Shown here: piece by piece, positions 7,551-15,397 of the stretch
Layout: each line of letters starts with the position of its first letter
How positions within the stretch are numbered: the stretch's first letter is position 1
NCBI GenBank assembly: GCA_900759665.1
Contig: CAAEWE010000080.1
Coordinates: forward strand, 1-19,136
Source: Lachnospiraceae bacterium
GTDB lineage: Bacteria > Bacillota > Clostridia > Lachnospirales > Lachnospiraceae
Length of the DNA: 19,136 nucleotides
Reading direction: 5' to 3'
Program-made: the position numbers and the translations under genes
Notes under the pieces: model-generated
Seen by the model: the letters and a program-made list of their open reading frames with translations, nothing else
What the model was told of the DNA's origin: nothing
Database searches by the model: none

Positions 7551-8066
7551 TTGAAGGATTATTCAAAAATAATATATGTCTGTACGGCAAACACATATTT
7601 AAGTCCTGTGGCAGAGACCATGTACCGGCAGTTTACAGAGCAGGAGCGGGAGAGGGAGAGAGCAGAGGGAGAGAGGGTTATTTCCTTTCCACCGTGCTGT
7701 TCCAGAGGTCTGGTTGTTCTTTTTTCGGAACCGATCAGTCCCAAGGTAAATGTTTCCCTGAGCCAGCATGATCTGCGGCCGTGTTCCCACGAGAATTCCG
7801 TTCCCCTGGAGCAGTTTGACATTGTGGAGGATGCACTGGTTCTGACCATGACATTTAGTGAGAAGGTTGCATACCTCGAGAAGTATCAGGGCGGTGAGGT
7901 GTATACGCTGGGAGAGTTTGTCGGCGAAGACACAGATATTACAGATCCCTATGGCGGTGAAGAGGAGCAGTATGATCTTTGTTATCATGAGATTGCCCGC
8001 AGAATCCGCAAAGTGATACAAATACTAATAGAAGATGAAAATGAAAAAGGAGGACAAGCAGAATGA
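7551..8066 (+). CDS. Low-molecular-weight phosphatase family protein with altered P-loop
   Basis: A 171-residue cytoplasmic homologue of low-molecular-weight protein phosphatases (YwlE protein-arginine phosphatase family), placed exactly where ywlE sits in Bacillus. The family P-loop is CTGNTCRSPMAE; here residues 11-21 read CTANTYLSPVAE-like, so the nucleophile C11 is kept while the phosphate-binding Arg is L17 and the Gly is A13. The general-acid loop is intact: DPYGG near residue 128. The middle part (about 30-85) is low-complexity and Glu/Arg-rich, then diverged. It starts at TTG 7551 with AGAGAGGGG upstream, and its stop overlaps the rpiB start (ATGA). The reading frame is undamaged over its full length, so this looks like a retained, probably catalytically dead or altered protein rather than a pseudogene; that last step is inference. 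Confidence 0.75.
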   Translation: MKDYSKIIYVCTANTYLSPVAETMYRQFTEQERERERAEGERVISFPPCCSRGLVVLFSEPISPKVNVSLSQHDLRPCSHENSVPLEQFDIVEDALVLTMTFSEKVAYLEKYQGGEVYTLGEFVGEDTDITDPYGGEEEQYDLCYHEIARRIRKVIQILIEDENEKGGQAE

Positions 8067-8494
8067 TTGCATTGGGAAGTGACCATGGTGGATATGGTCT
8101 GAAGCAGGAGATCATTAAGTATCTGGAGGAGAAAGGGGTCGGGTACAAAGATTACGGATGTTATGATGAGAGTCCCTGTGATTACCCGGTCTTTGGAAAG
8201 AAAGCGGCCCGGGCGGTAGCTTCCGGAGAATGTGAGAAAGGGATTCTGATTTGTGGGACAGGCATTGGTATTTCTATTGCCGCCAATAAGATCAAAGGAA
8301 TCCGGGCTGCATTGTGTCATGATGTATTTAGTGCGAAAGCAACCAGAGAGCACAATGATGCAAACATGCTTGCAATGGGGGCACGCGTGGTTGGTCCCGG
8401 TCTTGCATTAATGATCGTGGATACTTTTTTAAATACAGAGTTTTCCAATGCGGAACGTCATCAGAACAGGATTGACATGTTGGAGGAGCAATGA
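8063..8494 (+). CDS. rpiB: Ribose-5-phosphate isomerase B
   Basis: A 143-residue cytoplasmic isomerase interconverting ribose 5-phosphate and ribulose 5-phosphate in the non-oxidative pentose phosphate pathway. Family signatures are complete: GSDHGG at 5-10, the catalytic cysteine C64 in LICGTGIGISIAANK, H97 in EHNDANMLAMGAR, and the C-terminal phosphate-binding region. The length is typical of RpiB/LacAB proteins. AAAAAGGAGGA directly upstream and the ATGA overlap with the previous gene indicate coupling. It is the last gene of the operon I can support. The stop overlaps an ATG that opens only eight codons (8491-8517). Related LacAB or allose isomerases share the fold, but the operon context favours RpiB. 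Confidence 0.93.
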   Translation: MIALGSDHGGYGLKQEIIKYLEEKGVGYKDYGCYDESPCDYPVFGKKAARAVASGECEKGILICGTGIGISIAANKIKGIRAALCHDVFSAKATREHNDANMLAMGARVVGPGLALMIVDTFLNTEFSNAERHQNRIDMLEEQ

Positions 8495-8545
8495 CAAAGG
8501 AATATGAAGTCCGATAGAAAACACGTGCAAAGCAGAAAAGATACC

Positions 8546-8575
8546 CTTGACACTCTTCCTGTCAAGTATTAAAAT
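8546..8575 (+). promoter_or_regulatory. ilvE promoter with -35 inside a palindrome
   Basis: A consensus TTGACA (8547-8552) and TAAAAT (8570-8575) are 17 bases apart. The -35 is one arm of the perfect inverted repeat CTTGACA-n7-TGTCAAG (8546-8552, 8560-8566), a likely operator. The start is near 8582. Confidence 0.8.
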
Positions 8576-8594
8576 TGGATTCAGTGAATCAATC

Positions 8595-8617
8595 GTATAC
8601 ATGCATGGAATGTATAC
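8595..8617 (+). promoter_or_regulatory. Hairpin or operator in the ilvE leader
   Basis: GTATACAT (8595-8602) and ATGTATAC (8610-8617) are a perfect 8-bp inverted repeat with a 7-base loop. They lie within the first 40 bases of the transcript and five bases before the GGAGGA ribosome site. They could limit translation as RNA or bind a repressor as DNA. Confidence 0.5.
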
Positions 8618-8634
8618 AGAATGGAGGAATAGCT

Positions 8635-9660
8635 ATGGCAAAGAAAGATATCGATTGGCATAATCTTGGATTTGGTTATGTAAAAACGGACAAAAGATAT
8701 GTGTCCAATTTTAAAAATGGTGCATGGGATGATGGTGCACTGATCAGTGATGATACGATTACGATCAGCGAGTGTGCCGGAGTGCTTCAGTATGCACAGA
8801 CTGTGTTTGAGGGATTAAAGGCGTATACCACAGAGGATGGCCACGTGGTGTGCTTCCGTCCGGACTTAAATGCAGAGCGTCTTGAGCAGTCAGCAAAGAG
8901 ATTGGAAATGCCGGCTTTTCCACAGGATCGTTTTGTAGATGCAGTCGTACAGACCGTTAAGGCAAATATTGATTATGTACCACCTTATGGTTCCGGTGCA
9001 ACTCTTTACATACGTCCATATATGTTTGGAACCAATGCCGTGATCGGTGTAAAGCCGGCGGATGAGTATCAGTTCCGTGTATTCACTACACCGGTAGGAC
9101 CATATTTCAAGGGTGGCGCAAAGCCGATCACGATCCGTGTTTCGGATTTTGACCGTGCAGCACCTCATGGAACAGGTCATATCAAGGCTGGTCTTAACTA
9201 TGCTATGAGTTTACATGCCATCGTAGATGCACATAATCAGGGCTTTGCTGAGAATGTATATCTCGATGCAGCTACCCGTACAAAGATTGAGGAGACCGGA
9301 GGAGCCAATATCCTGTTTATTACAAAGGATAATAAAGTCGTTACACCGAAGTCCAACAGTATCCTTCCATCTATCACACGTCGTTCCCTGCTGATCGTAG
9401 CCAAGGAGTATCTTGGTCTTGAAGTTGAGGAGAGAGAAGTATATCTTGATGAGGTTAAGGATTTCGCAGAGTGTGGTCTTTGTGGTACTGCAGCAGTGAT
9501 CTCTCCGGTTGGCAAGATCAATGATCATGGTAAGGAGATCTGCTTCCCTAGCGGCATGGAGGAGATGGGACCGATCACCAAGAAGCTGTATGAGACACTG
9601 ACAGGTATCCAGATGGGTCGTATTGAGGCTCCGAAGGGCTGGATCAAGGTGATCGAGTAA
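8635..9660 (+). CDS. ilvE: Branched-chain amino acid aminotransferase
   Basis: A 341-residue PLP-dependent fold-type IV aminotransferase that exchanges amino groups between glutamate and the keto acids of leucine, isoleucine and valine. The Schiff-base lysine is K184 in GHIKAGLNYA. Other family marks are VFEGLKAY at 57-64, RPDLNAERL at 75-83, LYIRPYMFG at 124-132, VYLDA with the EETGGANILFI strand at about 215-234, and CGTAAVISPVG near the C-terminus. The length suits the class II (eukaryotic-like, long) BCAT branch found in Firmicutes. The start at 8635 follows ATGGAGGA; an upstream in-frame extension has no ribosome site. It has its own promoter and a strong convergent terminator, so it is a single-gene unit. 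Confidence 0.93.
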   Translation: MAKKDIDWHNLGFGYVKTDKRYVSNFKNGAWDDGALISDDTITISECAGVLQYAQTVFEGLKAYTTEDGHVVCFRPDLNAERLEQSAKRLEMPAFPQDRFVDAVVQTVKANIDYVPPYGSGATLYIRPYMFGTNAVIGVKPADEYQFRVFTTPVGPYFKGGAKPITIRVSDFDRAAPHGTGHIKAGLNYAMSLHAIVDAHNQGFAENVYLDAATRTKIEETGGANILFITKDNKVVTPKSNSILPSITRRSLLIVAKEYLGLEVEEREVYLDEVKDFAECGLCGTAAVISPVGKINDHGKEICFPSGMEEMGPITKKLYETLTGIQMGRIEAPKGWIKVIE

Positions 9661-9717
9661 CAAGTAACATAATGCAATATTAAGCAAGTCCGCCGGACAG
9701 ACGGAGGCTTTAAAAGA

Positions 9718-9788
9718 AAAGACATCGGATCTGGTCTATGTTTCTCCAAAACGATCTGGGGAGAGGCAGGAACATATCCGGTGTCTTT
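9718..9788. terminator. Convergent terminator between ilvE and the SPOCS gene
   Basis: A 13-bp stem (9718-9730 with 9776-9788, one G-U pair) with further pairing inside is followed by T-rich sequence on the plus side and, read in reverse, by TTTTCTTTTA. It serves both convergent genes. Confidence 0.75.
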
Positions 9789-9853
9789 GTTGTTTTATCG
9801 GACAAAGATTTTATGTGACGGGCTTATATTGTAACATGGATCTCATGCAGAAA

Positions 9854-11455
9854 TTACAGTCCGTCAACCTGCTTGGCGAGAAGCAGCCGGTCTCCCGGAT
9901 GCACCTCCTCCGAGGTCAGTCCGTTCAGTTCCATGATACTTTCCGGGGAAGTCTGGTACTCTTTGGCGATATCCCAGAGACTGCTGTTATCACTAACGAT
10001 AAATCCCACGATGCCGGGCATTTTCTGAAGACGTTCCAGATCCTGCGGGGCTTCCTCAATCTGTGTGATCACGTTGCAGCCGGTAGAGGTGAATACAATG
10101 GCACTGATGCTCAGAACCACTTTTGCTTCGATTTCTGAGGCATCCAGCATGATCACGCTGATCTGGCTGATATCCGTCTGGAGCAGATAATGATCATCTG
10201 GAGAGATTCCTTTGATCTCCATAAAATGCTGGAATGGAATGACAGCATTCAGGCTGCCAAAGGGCTGGTCATCGTTTTCGGTGATATACAGGATATCTAA
10301 TGCGACAATTCCTTCCAGGGCAATACCATCCTCACGGATTTCCTGTTCGTCAATCTGTACTCTGCCGGAAGCGGTACAGATCTGAAGGATACGTTCCTGA
10401 TCATCATCTGGTTTGATCTGGTCAGCAACCCGGATCACATTCTGGGTTTTCAATAAAAGCTGCTCGAAGGTGACAGGTTCCGTAGAGAGGGATAATTCGC
10501 AGGCTGTGGAATAAGCATCTTTAAGAACAGAGAGTTTGACATCTTCATAAAACTTCATGGTCATATTCAGTGGCAGTTCAATCCCGAGGCTGCGCTGTTC
10601 TCCGTCATCGTCCGGTTTTACTTCCATAGAACCGCACCCCGGTTGGAATATAATATCCGGAACCATCTGTTCGCTGCATTGGTCACACTGCATGATGCCG
10701 TCGATAGAAGTTTCCGTTTCCAGATATTCCATCCGTCGTTCATCGTCCACCGGCACATACAGAACAAACACATGCAGATCCCCGGTGATACGGATGCTGT
10801 CTTCCAGAAGGCGTGTCTGAAGATTTACAGGATTCAATTCGTAGTAAAGGATTGTATCAATATCCGGTTTTCCCTTGGGAAGGGTGATCTCATCCTTGAT
10901 GCGGAAGACATCCTTCTGGCGGGGAGTGGACCGGGTGTAGGTGATATTGTCAAAGCGTTTGTGCAGACCCTCCGGTACAAGAGTATCCATTCCGGCACGC
11001 ACGGCATCGTCTGAAACGATATCGACTCCGGCAGGATAGCTTGCCTCGTCCTCTGCCTGACAGTGAAAACCGGCAATAGCACGGACACTGATCTTGCGGG
11101 AATGGATGAGATTGATCTGACAGTCCTCCAGATCGTAGCTGCAAAAAACAGTATCCGTATTGGAAAGACCGTCCATGTTTATCGTTTCTTCAAAGGAAAT
11201 CTGGCCTTTCATATTATGTATCGGGCGGATATCATCTTTGCTGGAATATAGCAGTTCAAACTGGAGATGTCCATGCAGGATGCATTTATTTTGCTCACAG
11301 ATGATCTCGGTAAGTTCCAGGCAGCCGTGTTGTTTTATGATATGGTCAATGTCCGGCTTCGTATCCGGAACATTTACATCATCCTCCAGTGTCGTCTGGA
11401 TACTTCCGTGGCATTTTATCCGGTTCGTAATCATGGTTTCTAAGGATAATTTCAT
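9854..11455 (-). CDS. SPOCS (DUF3794) and LysM protein, SipL-like spore coat morphogenesis factor
   Basis: A 533-residue protein without signal peptide. Repeated SPOCS/DUF3794 segments fill about residues 30-460: the motif 'PDTKPDIDHII' near 30-40 recurs as 'PKGKPDIDTIL' near 190-200. A single LysM domain closes the protein at about 481-528, with FIVSDNSSLWDIAKEYQTS and a PGDRLLL end. This architecture is that of Clostridioides difficile SipL, which binds SpoIVA through its LysM domain and localises the coat around the forespore. It is therefore probably made in the mother cell during sporulation. GGAGGAATT lies seven bases before the ATG. I could not find a convincing SigE or SigK promoter; CATAC at about 11490 is only a partial -10. 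With cwlD it marks the host as a spore former. Confidence 0.85.
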   Translation of the reverse strand: MKLSLETMITNRIKCHGSIQTTLEDDVNVPDTKPDIDHIIKQHGCLELTEIICEQNKCILHGHLQFELLYSSKDDIRPIHNMKGQISFEETINMDGLSNTDTVFCSYDLEDCQINLIHSRKISVRAIAGFHCQAEDEASYPAGVDIVSDDAVRAGMDTLVPEGLHKRFDNITYTRSTPRQKDVFRIKDEITLPKGKPDIDTILYYELNPVNLQTRLLEDSIRITGDLHVFVLYVPVDDERRMEYLETETSIDGIMQCDQCSEQMVPDIIFQPGCGSMEVKPDDDGEQRSLGIELPLNMTMKFYEDVKLSVLKDAYSTACELSLSTEPVTFEQLLLKTQNVIRVADQIKPDDDQERILQICTASGRVQIDEQEIREDGIALEGIVALDILYITENDDQPFGSLNAVIPFQHFMEIKGISPDDHYLLQTDISQISVIMLDASEIEAKVVLSISAIVFTSTGCNVITQIEEAPQDLERLQKMPGIVGFIVSDNSSLWDIAKEYQTSPESIMELNGLTSEEVHPGDRLLLAKQVDGL

Positions 11456-11545
11456 GGGAATTCCTCCATATATGTGATTTGTTGTCCCGTATGTTTCAAT
11501 ATATGAAAATTGTTACAGAGATATTCTAAAAAACAGGGAAAAATA

Positions 11546-11575
11546 TTGGACAGAAACGGTTATCTGATTTATAAT
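11546..11575 (+). promoter_or_regulatory. Promoter of the chemoreceptor gene
   Basis: TTGGAC (11546-11551) and a perfect TATAAT (11570-11575) are 18 bases apart, giving a leader of about 40 nt. No SigD-type motility promoter is visible. Confidence 0.65.
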
Positions 11576-11621
11576 ATTGTTATATTTTGAACGAATTATA
11601 TGAAATATGAGGAGGGTAATT

Positions 11622-13394
11622 ATGGTTAAAAAGAAAAAGCATAGCAAGAAGAATAGCAGCAGCAGACTGCGGATCAAGATTTTGCTGGTAGCGTTATTTC
11701 CAATGATACTGATGGCAGTGATCGTGGGGATTGCCGCTACACGTAATATGAGAGAAGGAATGAAGCAGGAGATGATGTATGCGCTGGAGACAGAGGCACA
11801 TTCTCTGGAGCAGTTGTATAATGCAGTCAATGATGATGCATATTCGGTCAGTGGAGATAAGCTGATGAAGGGAAGCTTTAATGTTACCGATGAGACAGAT
11901 TTTCTGGATTCCCTTGTGGAAGGAACCGATATGCAGGTGACTTTATTTTATGGAGATACCCGTATGGCAACAACCCTGAAGGATCAGTCAGGGAAGCGTC
12001 TTACCGGTACCAAGGCAGATGAATCCGTTGCCAGGGCTGTGACACAGGATGGCAGGACAGTAGAGGATTATAATATTACTATTGATGGGGAAAAGTATTA
12101 TGCGTGCTATGCACCACTGAAGGGTTCCGGTGATAAGGTGATCGGTATGACATTTGCCGGTAAGCCGGTAAAGCAGGTCGAGGCTCTGATCAGTCAGCGT
12201 ACCAGAGAAATTATTATTGTGGAGACAGTGATGGTACTGATCACATTGGTTGTGATCTTTATCTTGACAAGAAGCATTCAGACAGGACTGCAGGCTGCAG
12301 AAAAGGCTGTCCACAGTTTGTCTAACGGTGATCTGACAGCGGTAGTCGAGTCAAAAGCAATGCGGCGCAATGATGAGCTGGGCGATATGGCAAAGGGCGT
12401 AGCAGTACTTATGAACCAGCTTCTTGAGGTGGTAAATAATATCCGTGCTTCGTCCGAACAGTTATTAAAGTCCGGCACAGATCTCAGCAATATGGCATCT
12501 CAGACCAGTTCTACCGCGGACGATATCAGTAAGGCGATCGAGGAGATTTCACAGGGAGCGGTTGCCCAGGCAGATGAGATAGAAAAAGCATCCCATGACG
12601 TGGACACGATGGGTCAGCTGATCGGGCATATTGCAGATAATGTTGCAGAGCTGGATCAGGGAACCCAGGAGATCAAAGGCTCCAGCGACCGTTCCATCGA
12701 TATTATCCGGGAGCTTACAGATTCCAATGACAGGAGCATGGAGGCGGTCAAGGAGATTTCCCGTCAGGTAAATGCAACCAATGAGTCTGCATTAAAGATA
12801 CGTGCGGCGGTTGATCTGATCACTTCCATTGCCGAAGAGACCAATCTCCTGTCATTAAACGCCTCTATTGAGGCAGCCCGTGCCGGAGAGCAGGGACGCG
12901 GATTTGCAGTGGTAGCAGGACAGATCCAGAAGCTTGCAGAGCAGAGTAATGAATCGGCAGGAAGTATTGCCGATATTATTAGAGATCTTTTGAAGGATTC
13001 CGAAAATTCCGTACAGGTCATGGAAGAGGTTCAGAAGATTATGAATGAGCAGCAGGAGAAGCTGCATGCAACCAGAAAGCAGATCGTGGAGGTTGGCGAT
13101 GGTATCAGTGGTGCCGCCCAGGCAGCAGGAATGATCCGCCAGCAGACAGAGAATTGTAACAGTGCACGTGCCAATGTGGCAGATGTGATCTCCAATCTCT
13201 CTGCAATTTCTGAGCAGAATGCGGCATCCACAGAGGAGACAACGGCTTCTATGGAGGAGATGAATGCAGCAATCAATCTTCTGGCAGAGTCTGCACAGCA
13301 GCTTCAGGAGATGTCCAAGTCTCTGGAAGAGAATATTTCCTTCTTCCGTGTAGACAATATCCGGAAAAGCATTCACGATATCACAGAAGCATAA
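11622..13394 (+). CDS. Methyl-accepting chemotaxis protein with extracellular Cache-type sensor
   Basis: A 590-residue transmembrane chemoreceptor that relays ligand binding to CheA/CheW. A Lys-rich N-terminus (1-19) precedes TM1 (about 19-40). The extracellular sensor (about 45-194) has the FYGDTRMATTL strand and a 'GEKYYACYAPLK' region typical of single Cache domains. TM2 spans about 196-217, followed by a HAMP-like region (about 218-272) and a long coiled-coil signalling domain. The conserved tip is near 400-440: EETNLLSLNASIEAARAGEQ and GRGFAVVA. The ATG at 11622 with GAGGAGG upstream was chosen over 11607, which is inside the ribosome site. The ligand is unknown. Followed after 34 bases by a GNAT gene, probably cotranscribed. 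No flagellar or che genes are present in the window. Confidence 0.93.
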   Translation: MVKKKKHSKKNSSSRLRIKILLVALFPMILMAVIVGIAATRNMREGMKQEMMYALETEAHSLEQLYNAVNDDAYSVSGDKLMKGSFNVTDETDFLDSLVEGTDMQVTLFYGDTRMATTLKDQSGKRLTGTKADESVARAVTQDGRTVEDYNITIDGEKYYACYAPLKGSGDKVIGMTFAGKPVKQVEALISQRTREIIIVETVMVLITLVVIFILTRSIQTGLQAAEKAVHSLSNGDLTAVVESKAMRRNDELGDMAKGVAVLMNQLLEVVNNIRASSEQLLKSGTDLSNMASQTSSTADDISKAIEEISQGAVAQADEIEKASHDVDTMGQLIGHIADNVAELDQGTQEIKGSSDRSIDIIRELTDSNDRSMEAVKEISRQVNATNESALKIRAAVDLITSIAEETNLLSLNASIEAARAGEQGRGFAVVAGQIQKLAEQSNESAGSIADIIRDLLKDSENSVQVMEEVQKIMNEQQEKLHATRKQIVEVGDGISGAAQAAGMIRQQTENCNSARANVADVISNLSAISEQNAASTEETTASMEEMNAAINLLAESAQQLQEMSKSLEENISFFRVDNIRKSIHDITEA

Positions 13395-13428
13395 ACGATC
13401 AACACAGCGGAAAGAAAGGGAAGACAAA

Positions 13429-13872
13429 ATGCTTACATATACAGATGAGATTACGGTGGAGGAGTATAATGATCTGCGACGTTCCGTAAATTGGATCACC
13501 GTAAAAGACAAGAGAGCACAGAAAGCATTGACCAATTCTTTCTACAAACTCATTGCCCGGAAGGATGGCAGACCGGTTGGCATGGCGAGGATCGTCAGTG
13601 ACGGTGGCTATACTTATTTCATAACAGATGTGATCGTGCGGCCGGAATGTCAGGGAGAACATATCGGCACGGCTTTGATCGACAAACTTTTGGAGTATAT
13701 CAAGCGGGATGTTATGGATGATGAGACTGTGATGGTCAGTCTGATGGCGGCATATGAAAGAGAGAGCTTTTATGAGAGGTTCGGTTTTCATACCCGGCCT
13801 TTTGGCAATCATGGCCCGGGGATGTCCATGTGGGTCTCGCGGATTGCAGACGGAAGTATCATCACATCATAA
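13429..13872 (+). CDS. GNAT family N-acetyltransferase
   Basis: A 147-residue soluble acetyl-CoA-dependent acetyltransferase. The acetyl-CoA pyrophosphate-binding motif A is RPECQGEHIGTAL at 71-83 (Q/R-x-x-G-x-G/A pattern), preceded by the strand FITDVIVRP and followed by a helix. ESFYERFGF near 116-124 is the usual motif B ending. The substrate is not predictable. AAAGGGAAG precedes the ATG. It follows the chemoreceptor by 34 bases and is closed by a very strong terminator, so the two genes form one unit; any functional link is speculative. Confidence 0.88.
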   Translation: MLTYTDEITVEEYNDLRRSVNWITVKDKRAQKALTNSFYKLIARKDGRPVGMARIVSDGGYTYFITDVIVRPECQGEHIGTALIDKLLEYIKRDVMDDETVMVSLMAAYERESFYERFGFHTRPFGNHGPGMSMWVSRIADGSIITS

Positions 13873-13882
13873 GAGCAAATAG

Positions 13883-13941
13883 AAAACAGCAGTTTTGAAC
13901 AAGGTCACAAATATGTGAATCGGTATCAAAACTGCTGTTTT
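13883..13941. terminator. Bidirectional terminator between GNAT and DUF4250 genes
   Basis: A perfect 16-bp inverted repeat (13883-13898 with 13926-13941) carries a second 5-bp hairpin (13905-13909 with 13914-13918) in its loop. TTTT and AAAA feet allow function in both directions. Confidence 0.85.
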
Positions 13942-13987
13942 ATTTGCACAAAGGAAAAATAGAAATTTTTCAGATGCTGCCAATCGA

Positions 13988-14164
13988 TCAGATAAAGCGG
14001 TTGGTGGTAACATCATAGCGGTAATCCACCGCTTTTAATTTATCACAGATCTGCTGCTGGTCTAAATCCATTGATTTACACAGCTCTTCCAGACTGGGAT
14101 AAAAGTCCCGGAGCTGCGTGTTTAAATAACTGACTAGCATCATAGGATCATTTGGAATATTCAT
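13988..14164 (-). CDS. DUF4250 domain protein, 58 residues
   Basis: A 58-residue soluble protein of the DUF4250 family, small conserved Firmicute proteins of unknown function. The sequence begins MNIPNDPMMLVSYLNTQLRD and carries the short helical SLEELCKSMDLD and the C-terminal VDYRYDVTTNRF segments, which together fill the family. The helix-turn-helix-like middle may suggest nucleic acid binding, but this is only an impression. GGAGGA stands six bases before the ATG. It lies 32 bases after murG on the same strand with no terminator between, so it is the distal gene of that operon. Confidence 0.85.
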   Translation of the reverse strand: MNIPNDPMMLVSYLNTQLRDFYPSLEELCKSMDLDQQQICDKLKAVDYRYDVTTNRFI

Positions 14165-14196
14165 GGAAATCCTCCAATCATTCTGTTGTTACATTA

Positions 14197-15267
14197 TTAT
14201 TTCTTTTTGGCAGAGGCGTTAATCAGTTCTACAATCTTTTCGATGGAATTGTTGAGCTGGCTTCGCTGCATTGCCTTGATAAAGCGGTCCTTTTCCTCAA
14301 AAGCGGTATTTACGGCAGTGAGGAGTTTTTCGTTGGTAAGATCCTCCTCCTGGATCACAATGCTGTAACCCTGCTTCTCAAAGGAAGCAGCATTCAGGAT
14401 CTGATCGCCACGGCTTGCCTGTGCGGAAAGAGGGATCAGGATATTTGGTTTACGAAGGGCAAGGATTTCACAGATGGCATTGGCTCCGGCACGAGAGATC
14501 ATAATATCTGCAGCAGCCATGAGATCCCGCAGTTCTTCCTTGATGTACTCAAATTGGACATAGCCCTTTGTGCCTTTGAGAGAATCATCCATTTTGCCCT
14601 TTCCACACAGATGGATGATCTGAAAACGCTCCAGAAGCTGTGGCAGGATCGCACGGACAGCCTCATTGACCCGGACAGCCCCAAGACTTCCTCCGATGAT
14701 CAGGATCACAGGTTTCTCACCGGTAAAACCACAGAAGTCAAGTCCCTTTTCTCTGTTGCCCTGAAAAAGTTCCTGGCGGATAGGAGAACCGGTCAGAACG
14801 CCCTTGTGCTCCGGCAGATGCTTCAATGTCTCCGGAAAGTTTGTGCAGACTCTGTCGGCACATGGGATACAGATTTTGTTGGCAAGTCCCGGTGTCATAT
14901 CGGATTCATGGATCACACAGGGAATATGACGGGATTTGGCGGCAACAACCACGGGTACGGAAACAAATCCGCCCTTGGAAAATACCACATCCGGGTGGAT
15001 GATCTTTAGCAGCTTTCGTGCCTGCCCGTATCCACGGATCACCTTAAAAGGATCACTTAAATTTTTCGGGTCGATATAGCGGCGCAGCTTGCCGCTGGAG
15101 ATACCATAATAAGGAATGCCAAGCTCCGGAATCAAGCGGCTTTCAATGCCCTCGTAGGAACCGATGTAGTGAACCTCGTAGCCCTGTTTCTGAAGCTCTG
15201 GGATCAGGGCAATGTTTGGTGTTACATGACCGGCAGTGCCGCCGCCAGTAAGAACTATTTTTTTCAT
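14197..15267 (-). CDS. murG: MurG, lipid II-forming GlcNAc transferase
   Basis: A 356-residue peripheral membrane GT28 glycosyltransferase that adds GlcNAc from UDP-GlcNAc to lipid I on the inner face of the membrane, giving lipid II. The N-terminal acceptor domain starts with TGGGTAGHVTPN at 7-18 and has HESDMTPGLANK at 120-131. The C-terminal UDP-GlcNAc domain has IGGSLGAVRVNE from 191, then SRAGANAICEIL and IPLSAQASRGDQILNA. The SRGDQ form is typical of Firmicute MurG. The start at ATG 15267 gives the family N-terminus MKKIVLTGGG; AAGGAAAGGA lies 12 bases upstream. An upstream TTG at 15279 touches the ribosome site and is less likely. The gene stands outside any division/cell-wall cluster and is paired with DUF4250. 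Confidence 0.92.
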   Translation of the reverse strand: MKKIVLTGGGTAGHVTPNIALIPELQKQGYEVHYIGSYEGIESRLIPELGIPYYGISSGKLRRYIDPKNLSDPFKVIRGYGQARKLLKIIHPDVVFSKGGFVSVPVVVAAKSRHIPCVIHESDMTPGLANKICIPCADRVCTNFPETLKHLPEHKGVLTGSPIRQELFQGNREKGLDFCGFTGEKPVILIIGGSLGAVRVNEAVRAILPQLLERFQIIHLCGKGKMDDSLKGTKGYVQFEYIKEELRDLMAAADIMISRAGANAICEILALRKPNILIPLSAQASRGDQILNAASFEKQGYSIVIQEEDLTNEKLLTAVNTAFEEKDRFIKAMQRSQLNNSIEKIVELINASAKKK

Positions 15268-15363
15268 TTTATATACCAATCCTTTCCTTGATGAATGAAC
15301 AATTTATACAGCAGAATTCCCATATGGTTATCGTTCGCATAGGAATTTGCCTCTATTTAATTC

Positions 15364-15392
15364 ATTATATTAGTATTGGAGCATTTTATCAA
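15364..15392 (-). promoter_or_regulatory. murG promoter
   Basis: On the minus strand TTGATA (15392-15387) and TATAAT (15369-15364) are 17 bases apart. The leader of about 90 nt contains an interrupted hairpin (about 15328-15360). The promoter directly abuts, and may overlap the break point of, the decayed efflux genes at 15398. Confidence 0.8.
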
Positions 15393-15397
15393 CTCAA

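Noticed and set aside
8491..8517. Eight-codon ORF overlapping the rpiB stop (ATGA), with a GGAGGAG site
   Set aside because: Could be the remnant of a lost operon gene or chance; too short to support.
8495..8634. T-box or attenuator for ilvE
   Set aside because: The leader is only about 50 nt, lacks the T-box sequence and any intrinsic terminator.
11480..11520. Possible SigE promoter for the SPOCS/LysM gene (CATAC on the minus strand)
   Set aside because: Only the first five bases of the -10 match and no ATATT-type -35 is at the right distance.
12855..13535. 226-codon minus-strand frame in the chemoreceptor and GNAT genes
   Set aside because: Spans two well-supported plus-strand genes; no ribosome site; composition is that of a complement of coiled-coil codons.
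14152..15009. 285-codon plus-strand frame opposite murG
   Set aside because: Fully antisense to murG, which has all family motifs; also runs through the DUF4250 start.
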